From assembly GCA_036571765.1 (NCBI GenBank), contig BROE01000025.1, positions 5,154,222-5,218,221 on the forward strand: 64,000 nucleotides of DNA. The letters are read 5' to 3'. Positions 45,870-58,401 of this stretch are shown piece by piece. Numbering within the stretch: position 1 is the stretch's first letter; the number at the start of each line of letters is the position of its first letter. A program made the translations under genes and the position numbers. This DNA is from Plecoglossus altivelis (Eukaryota; Chordata; Actinopteri; Osmeriformes; Plecoglossidae). The notes under the pieces were generated by a model, which was not told where the DNA came from, did no database searches, and saw only the letters and a list, made by a program, of their open reading frames with translations.

Positions 45870-48800
45870 TCAGTCTGTCTGTTGATTTTTTGTCATATTA
45901 TTTCTGTGCTCCCTCCTCTTTCCATATCCCTCCCTCCCTTCTCACTATCTCTACATCCCGCTCTCTGCTTCTCTACCTCAACATTACACTTTTCTCTCTT
46001 ATTTGTCAGGTTTTTAGCCGTCTTTCTTGGCAGATAGAAGCACACAGTTGGAGGTCCAATAATCACTGCATTATTGTCTTGGACTCAGGCACACACACTG
46101 TCTTGTTGAACTAGGGCCACAGTCACCTTTTAACTAGTCCTTAGTGTTTGGTGGGAGTACAGCACTGCATTCTAGGAATTCACAAGACACCCACACAATC
46201 ACACAAGGTAAAATTAGCTTTGGGGTAAGCCTAACCCAAACTTGTTGAGGAACATTGTAAAACCTTCCTCTGTTGTGTGATAGGGGTTGTTTAGAAGACT
46301 TCACAAAGCATAATCTCAACAAGACTAGTCTGTTATTGTGACTTTGACCTTGTCTATTGTATATATAAACTGAGTGGCAAATTGATGAGGCATTATTGTG
46401 ATACATAACCCTTAACCTAGGCCAGACCTCATCATGACTCTAGGCCTAAACTGAACCCAAATATGAGCCTAGCCAACCCTAAAAGTAATATCTACTTAAT
46501 CCCAACTCTGATTTGACCTGGTTTGAACAGCACAATGACATGGAGGTACACCTCATGTACTTCTAACACCAAATGAACACCACATTGATCAAATCCACAC
46601 TAATACACTTACCTATCACCTTGACCTATCATTCCAAAGCTGACCTATAAAGAGACAGATTCTTTATTTGTCCTTTTTGAAATATGTTGCCACCATCTAT
46701 ACAGAGCCTCACATAAACACCGATAAACATATATACAATACACCTATGCATGCAATACATAGATACAGTATACACCAACATGACTGTATGGCTCATATAC
46801 ACCGCATATTTCCATATGCTGTTTGCTGGGTGTCTTAAATGATGCGGTCAGGAACAAAACTCCAGCCATACCATGCCTTTGTCTAGGCTATTGATTTGTA
46901 TCTGCGAACTGCTGGAAGCAGTGTGGAAAGGGATTGACGTGGTGCCTGGGTCCATGTACACTGGTTTGTGCTGTGTTAAATACTCTACTGCTGAGGTCTG
47001 AGAGTTAGGGAGTGGAGAGCCTGCCATCTGTCACACTGACCTATGAAGACCTCACTGACATATCAACAACCTGTCAACCTATCAACACCTCACTGACCTC
47101 CATGTTAGTGAACACTTCATTGTATTTGAAATTTGTTTATAAAAATTATATTAAATTTTTTTGAAGCAAGAACCTCTTCCTTGTAACATTAACAAACAGG
47201 ATGTTGTAATAGTTTTACTATCCTTCAGTCACCCAAGAAGTGCATAATCCTTGATAGAAAGTAATTATGTATAGCTTATTAGGAGCAAACATTATTTAGT
47301 AGAAGTGCAAAAAACATACAATTTTACAAAAAACTCCTCCCAAGTTGCTTGAAAAACTTAATGTTAATGTTATTCTGCCCCTCAGTCTCCCAGAGGTGCA
47401 GAATGCTTTAGTTGTGGAGCTCCTGAATTTTTTCTTTTCTCTTATGTATTCAAAGCTTTTTATTAATGTCCTCGTCCTTCCACAATTTAATAAACATTTG
47501 AGAGTTGAGGATCATGAGTGAAGTGGAGTCCTTTAAATCCATTTATGTTGGTCTTGATATTATACAATTAGTAACCCATCAGTATTGTTAACCAACCACT
47601 GTTGGTAAACACCAATACTGGTAAACACTGGAAGAATGGCAGCCCCACAGAATCTTCTGGACCCTTAAATGGACCCTTTGGAGAACATTCCATATAAGTC
47701 TCAGTGATGACATGCTATCAAAGCTGTGTTAACAAGACACAGTTAGTGGATGTGGTTTCATGTGAACAAAAACACCACACTGTTTTCATCCATCACCAAT
47801 GTATTTGAATATGTTTGAAAATATTTATAATCTTTGAAGTTTCAATATCCCCCCTACAGTCAGCCCCGCCTATGTACTGTCTAAATGAACTTTAATAAAT
47901 TTAAGTCTGTGGTGTCCTGGTCGAGTCTGGTCGTCAGACACACTTGCCAGCATCCTGCTCCTGAGATCCCTCTTTGATAACATAATAAGGAATTCAAAAT
48001 TAATTTAAACAGTCCAAAATATTGCCAGTCTTCTCATACCTTTACACACAGTAACGCTTACTACATTAAATACCAGAAGTTACAAAAACAGGTGAAGGAA
48101 CAGCTTGTCTGCTTCAGTACAAACAGATCTGTTCACATTGCCTCATGGTTAACTATATCAAGTTCATCCACGTTGTAGACTATCCTTCCAGTCCTCTGTG
48201 TCCCCCTCACAGCATGGAAGGATCCTCTGTTGTGTTCTCAATCCAACTGAACAGTCAGACAACAGTGTTGTACCTGCGTAACATAGTATAACACCTGTAT
48301 TAAAGTCTAGAACCCAGCAGTGTTGTGTGTTGGGCTACATGTTTCCTGGAGGGGCATCTTAAGATGAGCAAAAGTCCGCCGCCCAGACACACATATCACA
48401 CACACTGGGGGGGAGCGAGGAGGAAAGCGAGGGCCCAAGAGCTGCAGTCTTCCTGTCCACTGAGAAATTAAGTACCTGATTTTTAGATTGAAATGTCTTC
48501 CAGAAAACATCTGGTATTGCTCAGTCAATGTGTGTGTGTGCACACACAGTGGAAGGCTTCCATACAACCCACTAATAGGAGAATAAATCATCTAGAGTAT
48601 TTAAGTATTTATAGCAATGCAACCACTTCAATAGTTCAGCTCCATACACACACACTCAACACACACACACACACCACCTGGAGCTTGGCAGGAAGACAGG
48701 GTGTGTGCTCTCCATGAGGAAGAGAATGGGAGTTTGCTGCAGCTCCTCATATTACTGAGTAGGGTTCGCTGGTGGGATTAAAGATTTCTGGAAGATCCTA

Positions 48801-49868
48801 CAACTGTCAAACTCACCATCATATTCATATTCATCTCCAGAGGAGAACAAACATGTTTGTTTCTTTCTAGTTTTATTTTTGTAAACAAAACTTCAACTCC
48901 TTGAAGCATTTCTCTGTCAAGAAGCTGGAGTGTGGGATGTGATACTGTGCGTAGCAACAATTAGGTTACTCTAGGTGTTTACAGCATCCTAGAGCAGAAA
49001 GGCTGCTTCAGAACCAGATTGTGTCTAGTATTACCAAAGCTAGGCTAAGCTAAGCAAGTATGCTCTTAGCCTCACAAAAGATAGACTAAGATAGCATGAT
49101 GCTGGCCTCAACAAATCTAGCCTCAGATAGCATTGTGCTAAACTAAGCTGAGCTAGCGTAGTAGCTTTTGACCTCCCAGTCCTGTTCTCTATACGCTACT
49201 CTGCCGGCATCACTGTCTGTGATAGCTGGTGTTCTAGAAGTTTGATGGTAATTTTGTTTTGTGTGACAGCCATTCCCTGTTCCTGCTCAGAGGGCCGGGG
49301 TAGCATTGTGTGGTTTACTCCTCTTTTTAGCTGGGGTGTAGTTCATTTTAGTTTACCCATTGCAGTCACAAACTACATCCAGTTCTCCTATTGGTTTGTG
49401 GCTAGGAGATCAGTTAAAGTGTTAACCAATCAGAGGGCTCATTTACAGGATTAGACTTTTATGAACTGATGTGTGGTCTGGGCTGGAGGATGAGGGGGCT
49501 GGGGGGATGGTGGTATATTTGGAGGCCACTTTCCAGTGTAGCTGCTCTCTGTGGGGACCTGAGCAGTACCATGTTAGGGCAGTGTGATTATACTGTGGCT
49601 CTGTGACTGAGGTGTACTTGACTTGGTCATTTCAACACAACCAATCCAATAAAATAGATCCATAAGGACTAAATCTCACCGAAATCAAACACACCTCAAA
49701 TACATTCTAAATCTATGTATTTGATCCAGTCCAGGGTTCTCAAGTGTGTGATTTACTAGGATGCCAAGCTGGGAGGCAGCAGGGAGAGGACGGGTTGTGG
49801 CTCCGTAATATGCGTAGAGTATGTCGTTTAGTAAACGATGTCCTCCTGATCCACAGAAGGCACTGTCT
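45870..49868. other. JMY-HOMER1 intergenic region and probable HOMER1 3' UTR
   Basis: JMY and HOMER1 converge on this 4-5 kb stretch. I recognise no exon. On the minus strand an AATAAA, complement of TTTATT at 48872-48877, lies 1.0 kb past the HOMER1 stop and is a possible polyadenylation signal. GCTAAGC/CTAGC-rich short repeats occur at about 49035-49160. Confidence 0.35.
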
Positions 49869-52800
49869 CTAGCTTCCTTCCTCTATCAGCCTGGCCAATG
49901 TGTCTCTCAGCTCTGTCAGCTCAAAGATCTTCCCGTCAAGCAGCTCCAGCAGAGTACGCAGGGACTTCCTGAAGCTCTCCTGCTCCTCCTGACTCTCCTC
50001 TAATCGCTGCTCAGCTCCGACCAGCTGCTCCTCCAATACCCGCCCTCGCAACTCTGTTTCCTGGAAAAGGCAGAAATCGTTAGTGGGGGGCACTTTGAAA
50101 GAGAGTCTCTTTGAAAAATTTCATAATGGGGCAATCACACAGGCGGTAGAGGGGGCATATTGATTCAATACTCTGATGCTCTTCAGCTCAACCCTGTGTG
50201 GGTGTTGATGAACCTGCGAGTGATGTGCTACATTCATTAGCGATTATGGTTCTAGTTTGCATTGTCTCTTTAAAATGAGTCAGAATGGTGATTTGGATGA
50301 AGTCTCGGTAATCACATAAAAAAGTATTACATAGGGGAGTTTCGGTTCCTCTCCCAGACCGGAAAAGCTCTGTATAAATCAAGTCTAAAATTGCATAATA
50401 CAGACATCCCCACCCAGTATAAACAAATTCCAGCAAGGTAGCACAGTAGTAGCACTGACAGGTGTCCTTAGCACAAAGAGAGACCGATCAAGAGGCTCTT
50501 CCTTCATCTTTTTGCTATACTTGTTAGTTGCCCTCTTCCTCTGAATAGCAACCGATTTCCAGGATATTGTCTGTAATCTGCGGGAATCCCGGGGCCACTA
50601 TCAACATGTGGGAGACTCTCTGGAGAGGTGGAATGTCTGATGAGTTACATTTATCCCCAGAGTTAACCTTAGCACTCGAATGTTTCAAATCTCAAAAACA
50701 AAGCCATCCAGCTTGCAGATTACCTGTCCTGTGACAATATTCAAGCTGACTGAATAGGCTAAAAGGATGACAGGCAAGCCAAAATATGGGGCTGTTTTCT
50801 GATGACCGAAAAATTTCAACTGGTACAAATCAACAATTCAAGAAGTGGAAAAATATCTTGAATTCCTCCAATTGAGGACAGGACTCCCCACCCACCCGAA
50901 GGGAGCGAGCCACCTTTTTCCGGTCAAGAACCATGGCCTCGGATTTGGAGGTGCCGATTCTCATCCCGGCTGCTTCATACTCGGCTGCAAACTGTTCCAG
51001 TGCACGCTGCAGGTTCAGGTCCGATGAAACCATTAGGACAACATAATCTGCCATGAGCAGAGATTAGATCCTGTGATCCCCGAACCAGACATCCTTCGGC
51101 CCCTGGCTGCGCCTCGAAATTCCGTCCATAAAAACAATGAACAGAACCGGTGACAAAGGGCAGCTCTGGCAGAGTCCAACATGCACTGGGAACAAGTCCG
51201 ACTTACTACCAGCAATCCGAACACAGCTCCTGCACCGATCATACAGGGACCAGACCCTGAGCAAAGGGCCGCCGGACCCTGTATTCCCGGCAAACCCCCC
51301 ACAGGACACTACAAGGCACACGGTCGAACGCCTTCTCCAGATCCACAAAGCACATGTGAACTGGTTGGGAAAACTCCCATGAACCCTCAAGCACCCGATG
51401 GAGAGTATAGAGCTGGTCCAGTGTTCCGCGATAGGACAAAAACCACACTGCTTCTCCTGAATCCGAGGTTCTATCGAACAGATTCTCCTGTCTAGTACCC
51501 TGGTGTAGACCTAACCAAGGCCAAGGAGTGTGATCCCCCTGTAGTTGGAACACACCCTCCGGTCCCCTTTCTTATGAAGGGGTACCACCAGCCCGGTCTG
51601 TCAGTCCAGCGGTACCGTCTCATGCTGCCACGCAATGTTACAGAGATGTGTCAGCCACGACAGCTCCATAACATCCAAAGACTTAAGATACTCAAGACGG
51701 ATCTCATCTACCCCCAGGACATTGCCACCGAGGAGCCCACCGACCACCTCAGTGACTTCAGCCTGGGTGATAGATGAGTCCGCTTCCGGGTCCCCAGCCC
51801 TTTGATTCCTCCTCGGAAGACGTGACGGCAGGATTTGAGGAGATCCTCAAAGTGTTACTTCCACCATCCAACAACGTCCCCAGTTAAGGTCGGCAGCTCC
51901 TCGCCTGCACCGTAAACAGTGTTGGTGAAGCATTGCTTCTCGCTCCAGAGTTGGTGAACTGTCTGCCAGAATTTCCTTGAGGCCGTCCGATAGTCCTTTT
52001 CCATGGCCTCCCCAAATTCTTCCCAGACAAGAGTTTTTGCCCCCTTGACCACCGTAGCCATGGCACGCTTTGCCTGGCTATACCCGCCAACTGTCTGAGG
52101 AGTCCCACAAGCCAATAAGGCTCGATAAGCCTACTTCGGGGTTCGGGGATTGCCACCGTGACTGGCACCAGAGACCTTACGACCGCAGCTCCGGACTGCT
52201 CTGGGCATCAACAATGGAGGCCAAGAGCATGGTCCACTCAGACTCTAACCCTATGTCCCCAGTCCCCCCCCGGGATCTGTGAGAAACTCTCCCAGAGGTG
52301 CAAGTTGAAGACCCTACAGAGGTCTCCGCTAGACGTTCCCAACAGACCCTCATGATACGCTTGGGCCTGCCAGGTCTGTCCAGCTTCCTCCCCCACCAGC
52401 GGATCCAGCTCACGACCAGGTGGTGATCGATCGACAGCTCGCCCCTCTCTTTAGTGTCTGAGACACGAGGCCGCAGTTCAGAGGACAGGAAAACACAGTC
52501 GATCATCGACCTTCGACCTAGGGCATCCTAGTGCACTGATGGACACCCTTGCGCTCGAACATGGTGTTCATTATGGTCAAAGTGTGACTAGCACAGATGT
52601 CCAAAAACAAAACACCGCTCGGTTTCAGATCGGGGGGGTCGTTTTTCCCAATCACTCCTCTCCAGGTGTCCCGGTCGTTGCCCACATGGGTGTTAAAGTC
52701 CCCCAAGGTGGTCAGGCACTCCCTTAGAGATAGGGTGAGGAGCTCAGTCACACAGGAGGAGCTTGGAGTAGAGCCGCTGCTCCTCCACAGCAGGAGGAGC

Positions 52801-55423
52801 CAGCTGAGGTGGCTTGGGCATCTGTTTCGAATGCCTCCTGGACACCTCCCTCGGGAAGTGTTCCGGACATGTCCCACCGGGAGGTGGCCCTGGGAGAGAC
52901 CCAGGACATGCTAGAGGGACTATGTCTCTCGGCTGGACTGGGAACGCCTTGAGATCCTTCCAGAGGAGCTGTAGGAGGTGTGTGTGGAGAAGGAAGTCTG
53001 GGCCTCCCTGCTGCCCCCAGCTCCGGATAAGCGGAGGAAAATTGATAAATCTCTCAATGATGTGGAGACCAAACTGTTAGTTTGTATTGCACTGTCCAAG
53101 GAAAACAAATCAAGAGAATAGTTGAGCCCCAATAAAACCCATACCTGGTCCACCAGAGAATGATCATGGAGGTATTCCTGCAGGAAATGTTTGAGCCCCA
53201 ATAAAACCCATTCCTGGTCCACCAGAGAATGATCATGGAGGTATTTCTGCAGGAAATGTTTGCTACAGAGGCCTTTCCTTGCCCTCCATCTGTTGGCAAG
53301 ATTCATAGGTCTGCCAGTTCAGGAAAAAAGAAGACAACCATGTTTTCATGTCTATTAATTACACAGATCCACCACTACCAGACTGGACCTTTCTCATTCA
53401 ACCAATATCTACACTAAACGTAGCACTGTGATCTCCAAGAAAAAAACTGCATGCTTCACAGTCAAGTCACAGCAAAGAAAAAACAACTACTGTACCAACA
53501 TGTTAATCATCTACCAACTTTCACAATGCTCATTTCTTATGGTCCTTACTGCTCATTTCTGCTCCTTGGTCCCTTGCCCAATCCTACATTTTTAGACAAT
53601 ACATTGTTACTCAAAATCCTAACGGGCTGCTTCCAGTGTGACATATGGTTTCTCTGACGAGGAAGTCATGTTGTTTTCTATTATTTGGAGTCGGGAATCT
53701 GAAGGAATGCCAAGGGTCAATATGATTTGGAGCAGCAAAAAAGATGCTTGGACCATCTTCTGAACAACTTCACATTTTGTTCAGGACATGTCAGAAAGTG
53801 GTGGCTGACAGTCATGGATAAACCTACCTTGTCACAACATGCTGACTGGCATGTAATAGATCTGAGGAAGCTGATTGGCCAGTGTGAATCATACAGAGCC
53901 AAACATTGGTGTTTGGTAAAGATGACTTGAAACAGGATGTCTCACCTCCAGTTTCTGTACAAGGGAGTCTTTCTGTTCCAGCAGGTCGTTCACATTCTCT
54001 ACCTCCTCTTTCAATCGTTCCATTTCCTGAAAGATGTGTTTGAGCGATTATAACGAAATGGTCATAAGTATGCACACACACACAAACACACCAACACATG
54101 TACACAGGCACCAACCTCCTCTTTGTCCCTCAGTGAATTCTCCAGCTCCTCAATGGTTTCATTCAGTTCTGTTTTCTGGGCTTTGATGACAGGAGTCTGG
54201 ATGTTCTGGCACTCGAGTTCAGTCACCTGCAAGTAGGGAGAACCTGGGTTGGGAATATCCCTCCTCACCCCTCCTCAACTTTTCACAACTCTTTTAAACC
54301 CATCCTTTCCCTCCTCACTGCTCCTCAGCCTCACCACTGGTCATCTCTCCTTGTCCCTTCTCACGATCATGCTGTACAGATATTCTCTTCCACTCCCTAC
54401 CCCCCTCGCACCCACTCCCACCCATCCCCCTCCATCCCCACATCTCACCCGTTTGTGCAGCCTCTCAGCCTCTTCCTGGTAGGCTGACAGCTGCTGCTTC
54501 CACTGCTTCACATTGGCTGTGGACTCTAGCAGAGCCGCCGTCAGCTTGGCGTTGTTTCCCTTCAACGCCTCCAGCTCCGCCTCCCAGTGCTTAGTCATGG
54601 TGGGGCTGAGGGGGATGGGGGGCAATGGGAAAGAAGAGGGAGGGGGTGGGGAGAGGGGGAGGAAGAAAGATGGTGGAAGGGAGATAAGGGAAGGGAGACA
54701 GGGGGACGGAGAGAGTTGGAGGGAGAGAGGTGAGAGAGGAAGAAGGTGAGGTGGAGAGAAGAGGAGACAGGAGATACCGCAAATACGATTACATTAGACC
54801 ATGAAAAGACCACTGAGCTGATCGGCAGACTGAGCATCTGTCTGCACTCTGGACCTAATCTCAGATTATAGCCTTGGTCTGACTGACTGAATCTGACACC
54901 CTAATCTTGGTCACACACAGAGAAGAGCGAGAGAAAGAGAGATGGATAGAGAAGGGAAAAAAGGTTTGTGTGGGAGAGTGAAAAAAGGAAGAGGTAGACT
55001 GAAAGAAAAGAGACTGAGTGTGAACACTCACACATGACCACATGCACTCATACACACACAATGGTATTGCCTCCAAGATGATTTGCAGCATCAGAGTTAC
55101 ACACATTCTCTCAGCCTCTCTCAAAGGAATCTCCACCATGGCCTAACACCCACTCCATACACACAGAGGAGATCTAATTCACTCCCACCTCGTCTATTAC
55201 ACAACCCAACCAACCCCTGCATGGACGTCAGTGAGCCCGTATGTAAGTGTGAGCGTGTGAGTGACGCGGTCACAGGAGACAACACATCTTCCTACACACA
55301 CCCACCGCAAGGCTGTCACCACAAAACCAGAATAAAAGCTTATATACAAACCCTGAGACAAGACAGAGAGAAACACCAAGATGATGAAACGGAGAAAAGA
55401 GGATAGATAAATGGATAAAGCTT

Positions 55424-55465
<42 letters not shown>

Positions 55466-58369
55466 TACAGGAGATAGAGGTAGAATGGTAAGTGAACAGT
55501 TTCCTATTTTTGTTTGCCCGAAGACGCAGTTTTTCAGGGTTAGAGCTGTTATTGTGTGAGTTACATTCAAACACAAAATGGGAATAGGTCGGGATAGATA
55601 AGATCATGCTTACTGTGTACATTTGAGCAGAACTGTCTGTTGCGCTATGTCAGTAATAGATGGCCCAGCACTGGAAGGCTTAGGGTTGAGCGTGTGTGTG
55701 CCTGTGAGAATGTTGGTAGTGTCAGGAGTGCTCTGGTGGCTCTCAGATCCCAGGAAGAACAACTCTGACTGACTGGTTTTCCTGACTGTTGATCCCAGCA
55801 GAGGAAGCAACATCATGTCCTTGTAGCACCACTGTGATGATAATTCACTGGATTAACCTTGCTACTTCACTGAAGTTCTCATTCATAAGTCTTTGCATGT
55901 GTGTGTGGGTGTCTGTCAGTGTAAAGGTGTGAATGCATGTGTGAGGTGAGAGTGTCTTCCTCCCTCTCAGCACCATCTCAGAGTTGTCAAAGCGTGTGTG
56001 TGATCACCATGACAAGAGAGAACTCTTCGACGATGATGACTTGGATCTATGAATGACTTAATTGATGACTTTGCTTATCCACCCTTGTACACACCTACAG
56101 TGTCCTTCACACCAAGCCATGGCATCATCCCTGTCTACCATGCCTGTTGTACCAAACACACACACTGCAATGTAAGCATCTAGGTAACCATGCTCATACA
56201 AGACAGCCTACTAGAATCTTCTGAACACTCATGGCGCTGGAGAGAACCCCAACACTCTGCTACGCAGCTGGATAAACCACACAACCACCCACTGAGTGTG
56301 AAGGCCAGTGTGTAAGAGTTTTAACGCACCTTTATTGTGTGTGTGCGTGCGTGTGTGTGTGTGTGTGAAAGAGAGGGAAAGTATGTGTGTATCTAATTCT
56401 GGAAAATGTCAATAAAATGTTGGCTTCTGAAATTTCATGTCTGTCATTTTGGTGGTGGTGGTGGTGGGGGGATGGTTTGGGGTGGGGGTGAGCGGGGTGG
56501 GGGGCTCACAAGTCACTGTGTGTGTATAAAAAGGTGTGTGTGTGCCTGAAAGAGGAGGTATGTGTCAAATCGCAGGGTGAGGTGTGTGTGTTGGTGTGTG
56601 TGTTGGTGTGTGTGTGGTGTTGTGTGTGTGACAGAGTTGAAAGGGTCCGGTCTTCTTCCCACATATGCATAGATTTGACCTCCATCAGCACATTTATACC
56701 AAAGAAGTGAGTAAAACTGCACACACACACACAAACATACACACACACCTGCACTGCCATCTTAAAGTCAAACCAGAGTACCAAACAAGGTTAAATATAA
56801 CAAAAAACATAACCATATGTGCTAAAAAACAACAAATAATACATGGACAGATTATCAACATGTTTAATCGATGTTCACCACAGAGGGATGTGTTACTGGG
56901 CAGGTTACAGCTACACAATGGAAAACATAAGGAGAAAGCTCACTGGAGATAGAAGAAGAAGTGTGTTCACACACAACCTTACTACAATCTGGCAACAACA
57001 GTACTCTGATGCTGTTTATCTGCATTCAGAGGTGTCGGTGACTCATAGTTTGCTAACACACTGCAGCCCTCAGTCCTCCCTCTCACTACGCCTCTCCATC
57101 TGTAACACTCTCTTTCCTCTCTCTCCCCCTCTCTCTAGCACACACACACACACACACACACACACTCTCCCTATCTCTCCTCCCCTTCTCTCTCCCAAAC
57201 GCACTCTTCTGCTCTCTGACTAACACACGCACTTTCACTAACACACTCTCCCACCCTCTCTCAGTCTCTCTCATCCTCCTACTCTTCTGCTTTGTATAAG
57301 AGTTATATAAATGCTGCCTAGACACCTTGCCGGGCAAAACCTCACAGCCTCACAGAGGAGAATGACTACAACAGTTACACACTCAATATAGCTGCTGCTG
57401 AATAACACATTTTAATATAATACATTTATCAGTGTAACATCTCTCACTATGCTCCATAATACTGAGACGAGAGCTACAGGGACAAAACTGCAGCTTGTAT
57501 AAACCATGAACAACATGCCACAGTGCCGAACACATGCTCACAACACATGCACGCGCACTAAATATCATCCAGGTACAATACATGTCATACGGTCACATGT
57601 GTTCAGGGACATGTCAGAGATAATGTCTATCCAGATCAGTGATAGAGTAATGTGTGCCTGGATTCAAGTCAGTGATAGGGTAATGTGTGCCTGGATTCAA
57701 GTCAGGGATAGGATAATGTGTGCCTGGATTCAAGTCATGGATAGGGTAATGTGTGTCTGGTACAGGTCAGTGATAGGTATTGTGCGTCTGGGTGCAGGTC
57801 TGCTATAGTAATGTATGTTTGGGTATTGGTAGTCTACATTCCTCACCATGAAGCAGATGGTTCTCATGGTTCACAAGATGCGTTAACAAACCACACTAGA
57901 ACCGGACAAAAAATACCCGTTATGAACCATGCTGAGTAATGCACTCATACACATAGATGTACAAAATACACTTCTTGTATCGTGCTAACTTGTTAAACTG
58001 TCATTAAACTTTGTCATTTCATTACTGTGATGTCCTTGATCCAGCCTTTGTCCAACTCCAGTCAACACAACAAAGTAAACAAGTGACTTTTAAACATGTT
58101 CAGAGGAACAGACTCTGCTTGGTGTGGAGAATGTTACAGTGCTAACTGTGTTAGCCTGGTCAGACAGGTGAGCAGCAGTGCTAACTGTGTCAGTTGGTGA
58201 GTAGCACTGTCAGAAAGAGCATAGCTGAAAGGCCTTGCACTGGCCCCTGGAAAAACAAAAACCAAGACAGAAGCAAAGTTAGGAGCGAGGCCAGCAAAAC
58301 AGGAGGAGGACAAAAGCAAGATTAAGAGAGAGGAAAGAAAACAAGGAGGCAGCGCCTTGCATCTTTTTG

Positions 58370-58401
<32 letters not shown>

